From Pseudomonadota bacterium (GTDB taxonomy: Bacteria > Pseudomonadota > Alphaproteobacteria > Rhizobiales > Xanthobacteraceae), in NCBI GenBank assembly GCA_023435725.1, contig JAEYRD010000236.1, positions 1-64,000 on the forward strand: a stretch of DNA of 64,000 nucleotides, written 5' to 3'. Position 1 is the first letter of the stretch. Each line of letters starts with the position of its first letter. The translations under genes were made by a program, and so were the position numbers. The notes under the pieces are model-generated. The model searched no databases. It saw only the letters and a list, made by a program, of their open reading frames with translations, and had not been told where the DNA came from. This document shows, piece after piece, positions 7,665-19,525 of this stretch.

Positions 7665-8795
7665 ATGCGCGTTGGGCGCTCGGAGCAGCTCGAAAGCTGG
7701 CTGCTGGTCGCCGCCACGGCCGTCTTCGTTCTGACCGCGGAGCGCTATTTGCAGGAGGCCGGCCTCATTGGATCCTGCTCCCTGCAAAGCCGCCGCAACC
7801 GCGAAGGAAACTCCCCGGAGACGAGCGTCGCGCGTGCGGCGACGCAGCCCGGTCATGGCCGCCGCTCGAAGAGCCCGCTCGCGATTCCCTGGGCGGGCTG
7901 GAAGGATATCTTCTGGCGCACCTATCGGCGCATCGACGATGATCGCCTGCTCGCGACCGCGGGCGGCGTCGTGTTCTTCGGGCTGCTCGCGATCTTTCCC
8001 GCCGTGACCGCGCTCGTCTCGTCCTACGGACTGTTCGCCGATCCCTCGACCATCAGCAACAATCTGCAGACGCTTGCGGTGATGCTGCCCGAGGGCACAT
8101 TCCAGATCGTCGCGGACCAGGTGGCGCGCGTGGTCTCGAAAGGCAGCACCGCGCTCGGCGCCACCTTCCTGTTCGGCCTCGTGCTCGCGGTCTGGAGTGC
8201 CAATGCCGGCGTCAAATCCATCATTGACGCCCTCAACGTCGCCTATGAGGAGCGCGAGAAGCGCGGCTTCATCAAGCTGAACCTGGTGTCGCTGGCTTTC
8301 ACGGTCGGCGGCATCGCGGCGCTGCTGCTGATGGTTGCCGCCGTGGTCGCCTTCCCGCTCGCGCTCGATCATCTCGGCATCGCGCCCGAGCCCAAGCTGA
8401 TCGTCACGCTGGCGCGATGGCCGCTGCTGTTCGTCATACTGCTCGGGGCACTCGCCGTCCTCTACCGTTTCGCGCCCAGCCGCGACGCGCCGCGCTGGCA
8501 ATGGCTGAGCATCGGCGCGGTGACGGCAGCCGTCCTCTGGATCGCCGGCTCGTCGCTGCTGTCCTGGTATCTCTCGGCATTCGCCAATTACAGCGCGACC
8601 TACGGCTCGCTCGGCGCCGCGATAGGCCTGATGACCTGGATGTGGATGTCGGTGATCGTGATCATGTTCGGGGCCGAGTTGAACTCGGAGATCGAGCGGC
8701 AGACGCTGCGCGACACGACCACCGGGCGGCCCAAGCCGCTCGGCAGCCGCGAGGCCGTCTCGGCCGACACGGTCGGCGCTACCGCGCCGTCCTGA
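7665..8795 (+). CDS. YihY/BrkB family inner-membrane protein
   Basis: A 376-residue polytopic membrane protein of the YihY/BrkB family, whose biochemical role is unsettled. The family core starts near residue 78 with WRTYRRIDDDRLLATAGGVVFFGLLAIFPA and ends with TYGSLGAAIGLMTWMWMSVIVIMFGAELN, both diagnostic. An N-terminal hydrophobic helix and a linker of about 50 residues precede the core. The start was set at the ATG one base after the previous stop rather than at an upstream start that would overlap that gene by 140 bp. The tail is soluble. Confidence 0.85.
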   Translation: MRVGRSEQLESWLLVAATAVFVLTAERYLQEAGLIGSCSLQSRRNREGNSPETSVARAATQPGHGRRSKSPLAIPWAGWKDIFWRTYRRIDDDRLLATAGGVVFFGLLAIFPAVTALVSSYGLFADPSTISNNLQTLAVMLPEGTFQIVADQVARVVSKGSTALGATFLFGLVLAVWSANAGVKSIIDALNVAYEEREKRGFIKLNLVSLAFTVGGIAALLLMVAAVVAFPLALDHLGIAPEPKLIVTLARWPLLFVILLGALAVLYRFAPSRDAPRWQWLSIGAVTAAVLWIAGSSLLSWYLSAFANYSATYGSLGAAIGLMTWMWMSVIVIMFGAELNSEIERQTLRDTTTGRPKPLGSREAVSADTVGATAPS

Positions 8796-8843
8796 CGACG
8801 ATGACCAGGCCGAGCCTCGGCCTGATCATGCGTCGACCGCGCG

Positions 8844-9683
8844 TCAGCGCTTGCTGATCACCGCCTCCAGATATTCGCTGTGCACGACGACCGTGCCGTC
8901 GTCGGCATGGTTGAACTCGCCGAGCAGCGTCATGAGATCGCGCCGCAGCGCGGCCTGGCCGGTCTCATCGAGCGCGGCGAAGGCTTTCAGCATCGGCCCG
9001 TAAAACGACTTGAAGACGTCGAGCCAATGGTCCGGCGAGCGATAGCGGAACACGAAGATCCGCGGCTCGGCGGCGATCTCCGAAGCCTGGCTGCCGAACA
9101 TCTCCTGAAGCCGTGCCGGCGTGCCCCACAGCGCGGGCGACTTCACGCCCGCGGGCGGCGCGACATGCTTGCCGATGGTCTTGAAAAGCTGGCCGATGAA
9201 GCCTTGCGGCGTCCAGTTGGCGAGGCCGATCTTGCCGCCTGACTTGCAGACGCGCGCCAGCTCGGAAGCCGCCTTGTCCTGGTCCGGCGTGAACATCACG
9301 CCGAAGGTCGAGAGCACGACGTCGTAGCTGCTATCTGCAAACGGCAACGCTTCGGCATCCGCCTCGCGGAACTCGATCATCAGATGCTCGGCTGCCGCGC
9401 GCTCGCGTCCACGCTTGAGCAGCGCCGGTACATAGTCCGTGGATGTGACGTCACACCAGCGCCGTGCCGCGGCCAGCGTCGCATTGCCGTTGCCGGCGGC
9501 AACGTCCAGCACCTTGCTGCCGGCCCGAAGGTCCAGCGCCTCACAGAGCTGTTCGCCAACGATCTGCAAGGTGGTGCCGACGATGGCATAGTCGCCGGAC
9601 GACCAGGCGCCCTGCTGGCGCTGCTTGACGGCGGCGAGATCGGGCTGGGCTGCGGACGGCTTGAGCGCTGCGGATGTCGACAT
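8844..9683 (-). CDS. Class I SAM-dependent methyltransferase
   Basis: A 279-residue Rossmann methyltransferase of the UbiE/Methyltransf_11 type. SAM motif I is KVLDVAAGNGNATLAAARR (from about residue 58), with the acidic loop TSTDYVPALL next. The post-I motif ALPFADSSYDVVLSTFGVMF gives the active-site face. The substrate cannot be read; the family includes quinone, lipid and small-molecule methylases. It is divergent from the winged-helix TPR regulator, with about 120 bp between starts. Confidence 0.8.
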   Translation of the reverse strand: MSTSAALKPSAAQPDLAAVKQRQQGAWSSGDYAIVGTTLQIVGEQLCEALDLRAGSKVLDVAAGNGNATLAAARRWCDVTSTDYVPALLKRGRERAAAEHLMIEFREADAEALPFADSSYDVVLSTFGVMFTPDQDKAASELARVCKSGGKIGLANWTPQGFIGQLFKTIGKHVAPPAGVKSPALWGTPARLQEMFGSQASEIAAEPRIFVFRYRSPDHWLDVFKSFYGPMLKAFAALDETGQAALRRDLMTLLGEFNHADDGTVVVHSEYLEAVISKR

Positions 9684-9803
9684 GGCAATCTCCTGCGGTT
9701 GAAACCGCCGGGACGATAGGGCGCATGCGGTTCGCTGGCCTTGAGAGCGGCGTTATTTTACCCTGAGAGGACCTTGATTTCCGAGCGGAGCCGAGGCGGC
9801 AGT

Positions 9804-11363
9804 GTGACGTTCCAGTTCGAGGATTTCTTGCTCGACCCTGAGCGTCGCGAATTGCGGCGTGCGGACACGCTCGTCGCGCTCGAGCCCCAGGTGTTCGATC
9901 TGCTGATCTATCTCGTCCGCAACCGCGAACGCGTGGTGACACGGGACGATCTGCTCGATGCGATCTGGAACGGCCGCGTCGTCTCGGAATCGACGCTGAC
10001 CAGCCGGATCAACGCGGCACGCCGTGCGGTCAACGACAATGGCGAGGACCAGCGGCTGATCCGCACCGTCGCACGCAAGGGCATACGATTCGTCGGCGAG
10101 GTAACCGAACTCTCCGCGGCGAAGCCGGCCGCCGCAGGCAAGCCGCCTGCCCCGCCATTAGCGGGATTGCCGCTGCCCGATCGTCCCGCGATCGCCGTTC
10201 TCCCCTTCACGAACATGAGCGGCGAGGCCGAGCAGGACTATTTCTCCGACGGCATCAGCGAAGACATCATCACCGCGCTGTCGAAGCTGCGCTGGTTCTT
10301 CGTCATCGCGCGCAACTCCTCCTTCATCTACAAGGGCCGCACGGTTCACCTGCGCCAGATCGCCGAGGAGCTCGGCGTGCGCTACGTCGTCGAAGGCAGC
10401 GTCCGCAAGGGCGGCGACCGCGTCCGCATCACTGCGCAGCTCAACGACGTCGCCACCGGCAGCCATCTCTGGGCCGAACGATACGATCGCAAGCTCGCCG
10501 ACGTCTTCGCCGTGCAGGACGAGATCACCGAAGCGATCGTCGCCGCAATCGAACCGCAGCTCTACGCCGCCGAAAGCTTTCGCGCCCAGCGCAAGCCGCC
10601 CGACAGCATGGACGCCTGGGACCTCCTGATGCGCGCCCTCTCCCACTACTGGCGCGTGACGCGGCAGGATCACGTCGTGGCGCAAGCCCTGCTCGAAAAA
10701 GCCATCGCGCTCGACCCGAATTACGGCAAGGCCCTCGGGCTGCTCGGCACCAGCTACATGTTCACCGCGCATATGGGCTGGATGGACATGGCCACCGCAT
10801 TATCCGCCGCCGAGCGCGCCGCGCGTGCCGCGATCCGCGCCGACGACGAGGATGCCTGGGCGCACAATGCACTCGGCCACGTTTATCTCTTCGCGCGGCG
10901 CTTCGAGGATTCGCTTGCCGAGTTCGAGACCGCGTTGCGGCTCAATCCGAACTTTGCGCTCGCGCAAGGCTATTATGGGCTGACGCTCGGCTATTGCGGC
11001 CGCTGGCACGACGCCGACGAGGCCGCACGGCGGGCGATTCGCCTCAGCCCGCGCGACCCTTACGCACCGGTCTATTTCGGCATCGCGGCCTTTGCCCGCT
11101 TCCTCGGCGGCGACTACGAGGAAGCCATCCGGCTTGCCCAGGAATCCTTGCGCCAGCGCAGCGACTTCGTCGGCGGGCACCGGGTGCTGACCGCGGCCGC
11201 CGGCATGGCGGGGCAATCCGAGATCGCCCGCGTCGCGTTGGAGGAACTGCGCCGCGCCCAGCCGAACGTCTCCCTGGCCTGGATCGCCGAGTTCATGCCG
11301 ATCAAGCTCGCTTCCGATCGCGACCACTACCTCGAAGGCTTTCGCCGCGCCGGCCTGGCTTGA
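9804..11363 (+). CDS. Winged-helix / TolB-like / TPR regulatory protein
   Basis: About 519 residues in three parts. An OmpR/CadC-type winged helix fills the first ~100 residues (ALEPQVFDLLIYLVRNRERV through RTVARKGIRFVGEV). A TolB-like N-terminal domain follows near 135-255 (AIAVLPFTNMSGEAEQDYFS). TPR repeats lie near 330-440 (AWAHNALGHVYLFARRFEDS). This architecture is often mis-annotated as adenylate cyclase, but no cyclase domain is present. There is no receiver domain or clear transmembrane helix. The GTG start, where the winged-helix homology begins, is preferred over an upstream TTG. It is divergent from the methyltransferase, a possible target. Confidence 0.82.
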   Translation: MTFQFEDFLLDPERRELRRADTLVALEPQVFDLLIYLVRNRERVVTRDDLLDAIWNGRVVSESTLTSRINAARRAVNDNGEDQRLIRTVARKGIRFVGEVTELSAAKPAAAGKPPAPPLAGLPLPDRPAIAVLPFTNMSGEAEQDYFSDGISEDIITALSKLRWFFVIARNSSFIYKGRTVHLRQIAEELGVRYVVEGSVRKGGDRVRITAQLNDVATGSHLWAERYDRKLADVFAVQDEITEAIVAAIEPQLYAAESFRAQRKPPDSMDAWDLLMRALSHYWRVTRQDHVVAQALLEKAIALDPNYGKALGLLGTSYMFTAHMGWMDMATALSAAERAARAAIRADDEDAWAHNALGHVYLFARRFEDSLAEFETALRLNPNFALAQGYYGLTLGYCGRWHDADEAARRAIRLSPRDPYAPVYFGIAAFARFLGGDYEEAIRLAQESLRQRSDFVGGHRVLTAAAGMAGQSEIARVALEELRRAQPNVSLAWIAEFMPIKLASDRDHYLEGFRRAGLA

Positions 11364-11506
11364 GCCGCGAAAGAGGCCGCTATCCCCTCGAATCAACAAT
11401 GATGTTAAGGTCATTCCGCTTGGGGGAGCTGAGGCGTGACGGGGGTCGGACGGCGACCCGTGTTTTCCCGGGTGAGGCAGTCAGCTCTTGAGGCGTAACG
11501 CGCGGC

Positions 11507-12985
11507 ATGATTCGTATTTCGACGATCTTCATCGCCATCTGCATGGTCCTGGTCGCGGCCTCGCTTGGGCTTGTGCTCTACTCGGTCGCCGGCATCAGCG
11601 GAACCGAATCGGCGATCGTGGCGCTGACCGCGCTGACCTTCCTGATTCTCTACAACGCCGTGTCGATGCGGCTGCGCGACCGCAGCGACGTCGGCGGCCA
11701 GATCGCCGATCTGTCGCGCGGCACCGCGGACCTCGCCCGGCAGGTCGCCGAGTTCGGCCGCCGGCTCGCGGCGATCGAAGGGCGCATCGCCTCGTCCAAT
11801 TCGACCAATTCCGACCGCATCCAGTCAGTGATCGGCGAGATCAACGAGCTCGGCGGGCTGGTGAAGCAGCTTGCCGCCACCGTATCGGCCCATGAGGACC
11901 TGCTGGCCGACGCCGCGCCGGCGCCCGCCGCAAGCCCGGTCGGGAAGCCGGAGCCGGTGACGCCGCTCGACCTGATCGGGACGATCGAGGAGCAGCCGGT
12001 GGCGCTGCCCCCGCGTCCCGCTCCGCCCCCGCGTCCCCTATCGCAGCAGCGGCCCGCACCGCTGGTCCAGGCCCAGACTGCCAACGGACGCAACCAGACC
12101 CAGTTGCTGGCGACGCTGCGCGGCGCGATCGACGACAATCGCATCGACATCTTCCTGCAGCCGATGGTGACGCTGCCGCAGCGCAAGGTGCGGTTCTACG
12201 AGGCGGTCACGCGGGTGCGAGACGAACGCGACCAGCTGATCGCCGCCGAAGAGTTCATCAGCATCGCCGAGGCCTCGGGTTTGATCGGGCGCATCGACAA
12301 CATGGTGATGCTGCGCTGTGTGCAGGTGTTGCGCCGCCTGATGGTGCGCAACAAGGATGTCGGCGTGTTCTGCAACGTCGCGGCCTCCACGCTCGGCAAT
12401 TCCACCACCTTCTCGCAGTGTCTCGACTTCCTCGAAGCCAACCGGGCGCTGGCGCCCTCGCTGGTGCTGGAGTTCAAGCAGTCGACCTTCCGAAATCTCG
12501 GCCCGGCCGAGACCGAGAATCTCGCAGCGCTCGCCCAGCGCGGTTTCCGCTTCTCGATCGACCACGTCACCGACCTGCGCATCGAGCCGCGCGAGCTCGC
12601 CGACCGCGGCGTGCGCTTCATCAAGGTGCCGGCCACCCTGCTGCTCGATCCGAAGCAGGCGTCGGCTTCAGACATCCACCCGTCCGACCTGTCCGACCTG
12701 CTCGGCCGCTTCGGCATCGACCTGATCGCCGAGCGGATCGAGGGCGAGCGCGCCGTGGTCGACCTGCTCGACTATGACGTTCGGTTCGGCCAGGGTTTCC
12801 TGTTCGCACCGCCCCGGCCATTGCGGCCGGAGGGGGCATCTGCTACCGGCGGGGCCGCGCCGAACCAGGCGCAGGACATTCAGGGATCCAATGGCTCCGC
12901 ACCCCCAGGCCCAGGCGCGACATCTGCAGTGCCTGCCGCACAACGCATCACCACCGGCAACGCTGCGCTTGCGCGCCGCATCTGA
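11507..12985 (+). CDS. TipF-like membrane protein with degenerate EAL domain
   Basis: A 492-residue protein. It has two N-terminal membrane helices (about 6-29 and 34-50), a coiled coil (about 62-130), a proline-rich linker (about 137-190) and a C-terminal EAL domain (about 205-440). The EAL motif is EAV (232-234). Asn290, Glu322, Lys373, Glu409 and Gln429 align with usual active-site positions. The central DDFGTG loop is replaced by IDHVTD, and the LKID aspartate by proline. The domain therefore probably binds c-di-GMP without hydrolysing it. The layout matches TipF of Caulobacter, a c-di-GMP receptor needed for flagellum assembly. A Pro/Gly-rich tail follows. The HAD gene begins 15 bp downstream. 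Confidence 0.8.
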   Translation: MIRISTIFIAICMVLVAASLGLVLYSVAGISGTESAIVALTALTFLILYNAVSMRLRDRSDVGGQIADLSRGTADLARQVAEFGRRLAAIEGRIASSNSTNSDRIQSVIGEINELGGLVKQLAATVSAHEDLLADAAPAPAASPVGKPEPVTPLDLIGTIEEQPVALPPRPAPPPRPLSQQRPAPLVQAQTANGRNQTQLLATLRGAIDDNRIDIFLQPMVTLPQRKVRFYEAVTRVRDERDQLIAAEEFISIAEASGLIGRIDNMVMLRCVQVLRRLMVRNKDVGVFCNVAASTLGNSTTFSQCLDFLEANRALAPSLVLEFKQSTFRNLGPAETENLAALAQRGFRFSIDHVTDLRIEPRELADRGVRFIKVPATLLLDPKQASASDIHPSDLSDLLGRFGIDLIAERIEGERAVVDLLDYDVRFGQGFLFAPPRPLRPEGASATGGAAPNQAQDIQGSNGSAPPGPGATSAVPAAQRITTGNAALARRI

Positions 12986-13000
12986 TCGGCCGCACGCATC

Positions 13001-13855
13001 ATGACCACGCTACATTTCGCCGAAAGCCTGCGCGAGCTCGTGGGCGGCGTGGACGTCGTGCTCAGCGACATCTGGGGCGTGGTCCATAACGGCCTCGAAT
13101 CCTTCCCCGAAGCCTGCGAGGCGCTGCACACTTATCGCAGCCGCGGCGGTACGGTGATCCTGATCACCAACGCGCCGCGCCCGGCCGACTCCGTGCAGCG
13201 GCAATTGCGCAAGCTCGGCGTCGCCGACGAGACCTATGACGCGATCGTCTCCTCGGGAGACCTGACGCGGCTCTATGTCGCCGAGCATCCCGGCCGCAAG
13301 ATGTTCTGGCTCGGCCCCGAGCGCGACAATTCGATCTATCGCGGCCTCGATGCGACGACCGCGCCGCTGGAAGAGGCCGACTATATCGTCTGCACAGGTC
13401 TCTATGACGACGAGACCGAGACGGCGGAAGACTATCGCGGCATGATGCTGAAGGCGCGCGAGCGCAAGCTGACGCTGGTCTGCGCCAATCCCGACATCGT
13501 GGTGGAACGCGGCGACCGGCTGATCTATTGCGCCGGCGCGATTGCGGAGCTCTATCGCGAGCTCGGCGGCGAGGTGATCTTCTACGGCAAGCCGCACCGG
13601 CCGATCTACGAGCGCGCAATGGCGCTCGCGGGCGAACGTCAGGGCCAGGCGATCGACCGCAGGAAGGTGCTCGCGATCGGCGATTCGGTCCGCACCGACC
13701 TGACCGGCGCGCGCGAATTCGGCATCGACTGCCTGTTCGTCACCCGCGGCATCCATTCCGAGGAGTTCGAGGGGCTCGACCAGCTCGACCCGACATCGGT
13801 GATGGAATTGTTCGGCCACCCGCCGAAGGCGCTGATGCGCGAATTGAAGTGGTGA
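13001..13855 (+). CDS. HAD-superfamily hydrolase, TIGR01459 family
   Basis: A 284-residue NagD-like HAD hydrolase. Motif I is VVLSDIWGVVHNG, with the nucleophile aspartate followed by Ile-Trp instead of the usual second aspartate spacing, a hallmark of the TIGR01459 group. Motif II is ILITNAPRPA, and motif IV is AIGDSVRTDLTGAREFGID. The lysine of YGKPHRPIYERA is present. It should be a phosphatase of a small phosphorylated substrate; the substrate is unknown. It follows the TipF-like gene after 15 bp. Confidence 0.82.
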   Translation: MTTLHFAESLRELVGGVDVVLSDIWGVVHNGLESFPEACEALHTYRSRGGTVILITNAPRPADSVQRQLRKLGVADETYDAIVSSGDLTRLYVAEHPGRKMFWLGPERDNSIYRGLDATTAPLEEADYIVCTGLYDDETETAEDYRGMMLKARERKLTLVCANPDIVVERGDRLIYCAGAIAELYRELGGEVIFYGKPHRPIYERAMALAGERQGQAIDRRKVLAIGDSVRTDLTGAREFGIDCLFVTRGIHSEEFEGLDQLDPTSVMELFGHPPKALMRELKW

Positions 13856-13866
13856 CACCTCACACG

Positions 13867-13987
13867 GTCATTCCGGGGCGCGCATAGCGCGAACTATGGT
13901 GCGCACTTGCACGCCTGAGAATCTCGAGATTCTATGGTGCGCAACCGCGCACCATAGCTCGGTGCTGACGCACCGCCCCGGAATGAC
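13867..13987. repeat. 121-bp palindromic intergenic element
   Basis: The ends form a perfect 14-bp inverted repeat (GTCATTCCGGGGCG / CGCCCCGGAATGAC). Inside are GAATCTCGAGATTC, a perfect palindrome, and paired CTATGGTGCGC / GCGCACCATAG arms. It lies between the convergent HAD and receiver genes. It resembles the palindromic elements scattered in Bradyrhizobium chromosomes. Confidence 0.8.
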
Positions 13988-14003
13988 AAACCCAACACAG
14001 AAA

Positions 14004-14024
14004 GCCCGGGACAACCGCCCGGGC
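14004..14024 (-). terminator. Likely terminator of the receiver gene
   Basis: A 7-bp GC stem (GCCCGGG / CCCGGGC) with a 7-nt loop. On the minus strand a short T-rich run (TTTCTGTG) follows. It is 34 bp past the receiver stop codon. The T tract is weak. Confidence 0.5.
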
Positions 14025-14057
14025 CTTCCGAATTCGCCTGATGGCTTCGATCGCGCC

Positions 14058-14453
14058 TTACGCGCTCGCCATGTCCGGGAAGACCGCCTCGATCTTGGTC
14101 TTCAGCGTCGCCGCGTTGAACGGCTTGACGATATAGTTGTTCACGCCGGCCTTCTTGGCCGCGATCACGTTCTCGGTCTTGGATTCCGCCGTGATCATGA
14201 TGAACGGCGTGGTGGCGAGGTTCGGATCGGCGCGCACTTCGCGCAGCAGGTCGTAACCCGTCATCGGCTCCATGTTCCAGTCGGAGATCACGAGCCCATA
14301 CTTCTTGCCGCGCATCTTGTTCAGCGCCGCCGAACCGTCGCTGGCATCGTCGATATTCTCGAAGCCAAGCTGCTTCAGCAGATTCCTGATGATACGGATC
14401 ATGGTGCTGTAGTCATCAACCACCAGAACCGACATCGACAAATCAACCGCCAT
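14058..14453 (-). CDS. CheY-type single-domain response regulator
   Basis: A 131-residue stand-alone receiver domain. The phosphoacceptor is Asp58 in VISDWNMEPMTGYDLL. The acidic pocket is Asp13-Asp14, the switch Thr88 sits in MITAES, and Lys110 in IVKPF. The DWNMEPMTG motif is typical of alphaproteobacterial CheY proteins that act on the flagellar motor. No histidine kinase or other chemotaxis gene is adjacent; a CheZ-like gene lies at 62.3 kb. The ATG was chosen because GGGGGAG precedes it by 5 bp; an upstream in-frame start lacks homology. Confidence 0.88.
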   Translation of the reverse strand: MAVDLSMSVLVVDDYSTMIRIIRNLLKQLGFENIDDASDGSAALNKMRGKKYGLVISDWNMEPMTGYDLLREVRADPNLATTPFIMITAESKTENVIAAKKAGVNNYIVKPFNAATLKTKIEAVFPDMASA

Positions 14454-14679
14454 CTCGACTCCCCCAACGCAAACCCAGGAATGTTGCAATCGGACCTGCT
14501 GGACAGCCCCGCAGTTCCACGTTTCAAGGACTAGCACCAAGCCTTTAAACAGCGCGTTAACTGCGGAAGCCTCTCAAGGATTGAAATCATGTTCAATGTG
14601 GTCGCACCCGCCGCTTGACTTCATCCGGCCGGTCAAGCCACGGTCCCGACCCGTCCTGCCCGGCGCGAGAATTCTCCTG

Positions 14680-15651
14680 ATGGCTTCGCATTTTACCGTT
14701 ATCCGCGACACCACGCCGGATTCCGCGATTTTGAAGGGCTCAGTTGTCGCCATGGGCAATTTCGACGGCGTTCATCTCGGCCATCAGGCGGTGATCGCGG
14801 CGGCCATGGAAATGGGACGTGCGCATGGCCGCCCTGCGCTGGCGTTGACCTTCGAGCCGCATCCGCGCCGGTTTTTCAGCCCGAATACCCCGCAATTCCG
14901 TCTGACGGACGAGCGGGCCAAGCTGCGGCTCCTGGCCGGCACCGGGCTTGACGGCGCCGTGGTGATGACCTTCGACAAGGCCAGGGCCGGAACCAGCGCG
15001 CAAGATTTCATTCACCATGATCTGATCGGGCGTCTCGGCGTCAGCGGAATCGCGGTCGGCTACGATTTTCATTTCGGCAAGGGGCGCGTCGGCTCGCCAA
15101 GCCTCCTCGTCAGCGAAGCACCCCGGCTCGGCATCGAGGTCGACGTGCAGCCGCATGTCGATATCGACGAGCGGCCGGTCTCCTCCAGCGCGATCCGGAT
15201 CGCGCTGGCCGAAGGCCTCCTCGACGAGGCCACCACCATGCTGGGCGCCCCCTGGTTCATCACCGGGGAGGTCATCCATGGCGAGAAGCGCGGCCGCGAC
15301 CTCGGCTACCCGACCGCCAATATCCGCTTGGACGGCAATTGCGGCCTGAAGCACGGCATCTATGCCGTGCGGGTCGGCCGCGGCGCCGAGCGGCTGGACG
15401 GGGTTGCAAGCTTCGGCCGCCGTCCGACCTTCGATAATGGCGCGCCGCTTCTGGAAATCTTCCTGTTCGACTTCAAGGGCGACCTCTACGGGCAGGCGCT
15501 CGACTGCGCCTTCATCGGCTTCATCCGCGAGGAGCTGAAGTTCGACAGCCTGGAGGCCCTGATCCGCCAGATGGACGACGATTCCGTCCGCGCGCGCGCC
15601 ATGCTGGCCGCCGCCCCCGTCGCATTTCCGAGGCTTGGCGACGTCGATTGA
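14680..15651 (+). CDS. ribF: Bifunctional riboflavin kinase / FAD synthetase RibF
   Basis: RibF phosphorylates riboflavin to FMN and adenylates FMN to FAD. The 323-residue protein has the N-terminal nucleotidyltransferase domain (VAMGNFDGVHLGHQAVI, then LTFEPHPRRFF) and the C-terminal riboflavin kinase domain (GEKRGRDLGYPTANIRLD, then YGQALDCAFIGFIREE). The ATG begins at the conserved MASHFTVIRD; an upstream TTG would add 33 residues without homology. No FMN riboswitch is apparent in the 226 bp upstream. ileS follows after about 200 bp. Confidence 0.95.
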   Translation: MASHFTVIRDTTPDSAILKGSVVAMGNFDGVHLGHQAVIAAAMEMGRAHGRPALALTFEPHPRRFFSPNTPQFRLTDERAKLRLLAGTGLDGAVVMTFDKARAGTSAQDFIHHDLIGRLGVSGIAVGYDFHFGKGRVGSPSLLVSEAPRLGIEVDVQPHVDIDERPVSSSAIRIALAEGLLDEATTMLGAPWFITGEVIHGEKRGRDLGYPTANIRLDGNCGLKHGIYAVRVGRGAERLDGVASFGRRPTFDNGAPLLEIFLFDFKGDLYGQALDCAFIGFIREELKFDSLEALIRQMDDDSVRARAMLAAAPVAFPRLGDVD

Positions 15652-15853
15652 GGCCGGAAACCGGCCTGACGGACCTTTGCGCTTCCCCCGCCCCCCTGCT
15701 ATGGAGAGCCCATGTTTGCGCGGCGCATCATAGGGATTAGCGGCCCGGCTTCCGCCTGAGCCTTCGGCTCGGCGCAAGACCGGGATTTTGTCGTTTCACC
15801 CCGCGATTCCGCATCGCCATCCGTTCCCGCGCCCTTCCGAGCCAGTCAGCCTC

Positions 15854-18853
<3,000 letters not shown>

Positions 18854-18935
18854 GCTTCAACCGTCGTCCCGGCCTGGAGCGCAATTGCGCACGGGTGCCG
18901 GTACGACGGGCAGTCTTTGTGGCGATCATTGCACC

Positions 18936-19430
18936 ATGACCCCTCTCCGCGCCGGCATCCTCTCCGCCATCGTCACGGTCATCCTCGACCAGGCCTCGAA
19001 GCTCTGGCTGCTGAACGTGTTCGACCTCGCCCATCAGGGCTTCGTGAGGGTGACGCCTTTCTTCGACCTGGTGCTGGCCTGGAACATCGGCATCAGCTTC
19101 GGCTGGCTCCAGAACGACAGCCAGGCGGCGCAGATTGCGCTGATGGCGGTCAAGGCCATTGCAGTGGTCGCCTTGGCGATCTGGATGGCCCGTTCGCACA
19201 CCCGGCTTGCGACCGTCGCGCTGGGCCTGATCATCGGGGGCGCCATCGGCAACGGCATCGACCGCCTAGCCTACGGCGCGGTGGTCGATTTCGCCCTATT
19301 CCACATCGAGATCGGCGGAAAGACCTTCAATTGGTACGTGTTTAACCTCGCCGACGTGGCCATCGTTGCTGGGGTGGCGGCCCTATTGTATGATTCCTTC
19401 CTGGGGGTACCCGCCGCAAAAGCGCCCTGA
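18936..19430 (+). CDS. lspA: Lipoprotein signal peptidase (signal peptidase II)
   Basis: LspA cleaves the signal peptide of diacylglyceryl-modified prolipoproteins in the inner membrane. The 164-residue protein has four membrane helices. The catalytic aspartates sit in GNGIDRLAYGAVVDF and FNLADVAIVAG, and the conserved asparagine in LAWNIGISFGW. The ATG starts at the first helix. It lies behind ileS as in many proteobacteria. Likely substrates in the window include the C-terminal lipoprotein gene near 63.3 kb. Confidence 0.95.
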   Translation: MTPLRAGILSAIVTVILDQASKLWLLNVFDLAHQGFVRVTPFFDLVLAWNIGISFGWLQNDSQAAQIALMAVKAIAVVALAIWMARSHTRLATVALGLIIGGAIGNGIDRLAYGAVVDFALFHIEIGGKTFNWYVFNLADVAIVAGVAALLYDSFLGVPAAKAP

Positions 19431-19525
19431 TCCCGGCCGATACGAGCCGGCAGGTGGAACCCTGTTTTTGCGAGGGTCGGCCGCGTGCGAGCGGCAATCT
19501 GCCACAATATGGAACAGGTACAATA

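Noticed and set aside
9804..11363. Adenylate cyclase annotation
   Set aside because: The family is often labelled so, but there is no class III cyclase domain; only winged-helix, TolB-like and TPR parts are visible.
14534..14560. CtrA-like site upstream of the CheY-type gene
   Set aside because: TTAA and TTAA are separated by eight bases rather than seven.
14454..14679. FMN riboswitch ahead of ribF
   Set aside because: None of the conserved RFN-element blocks can be found in this region.
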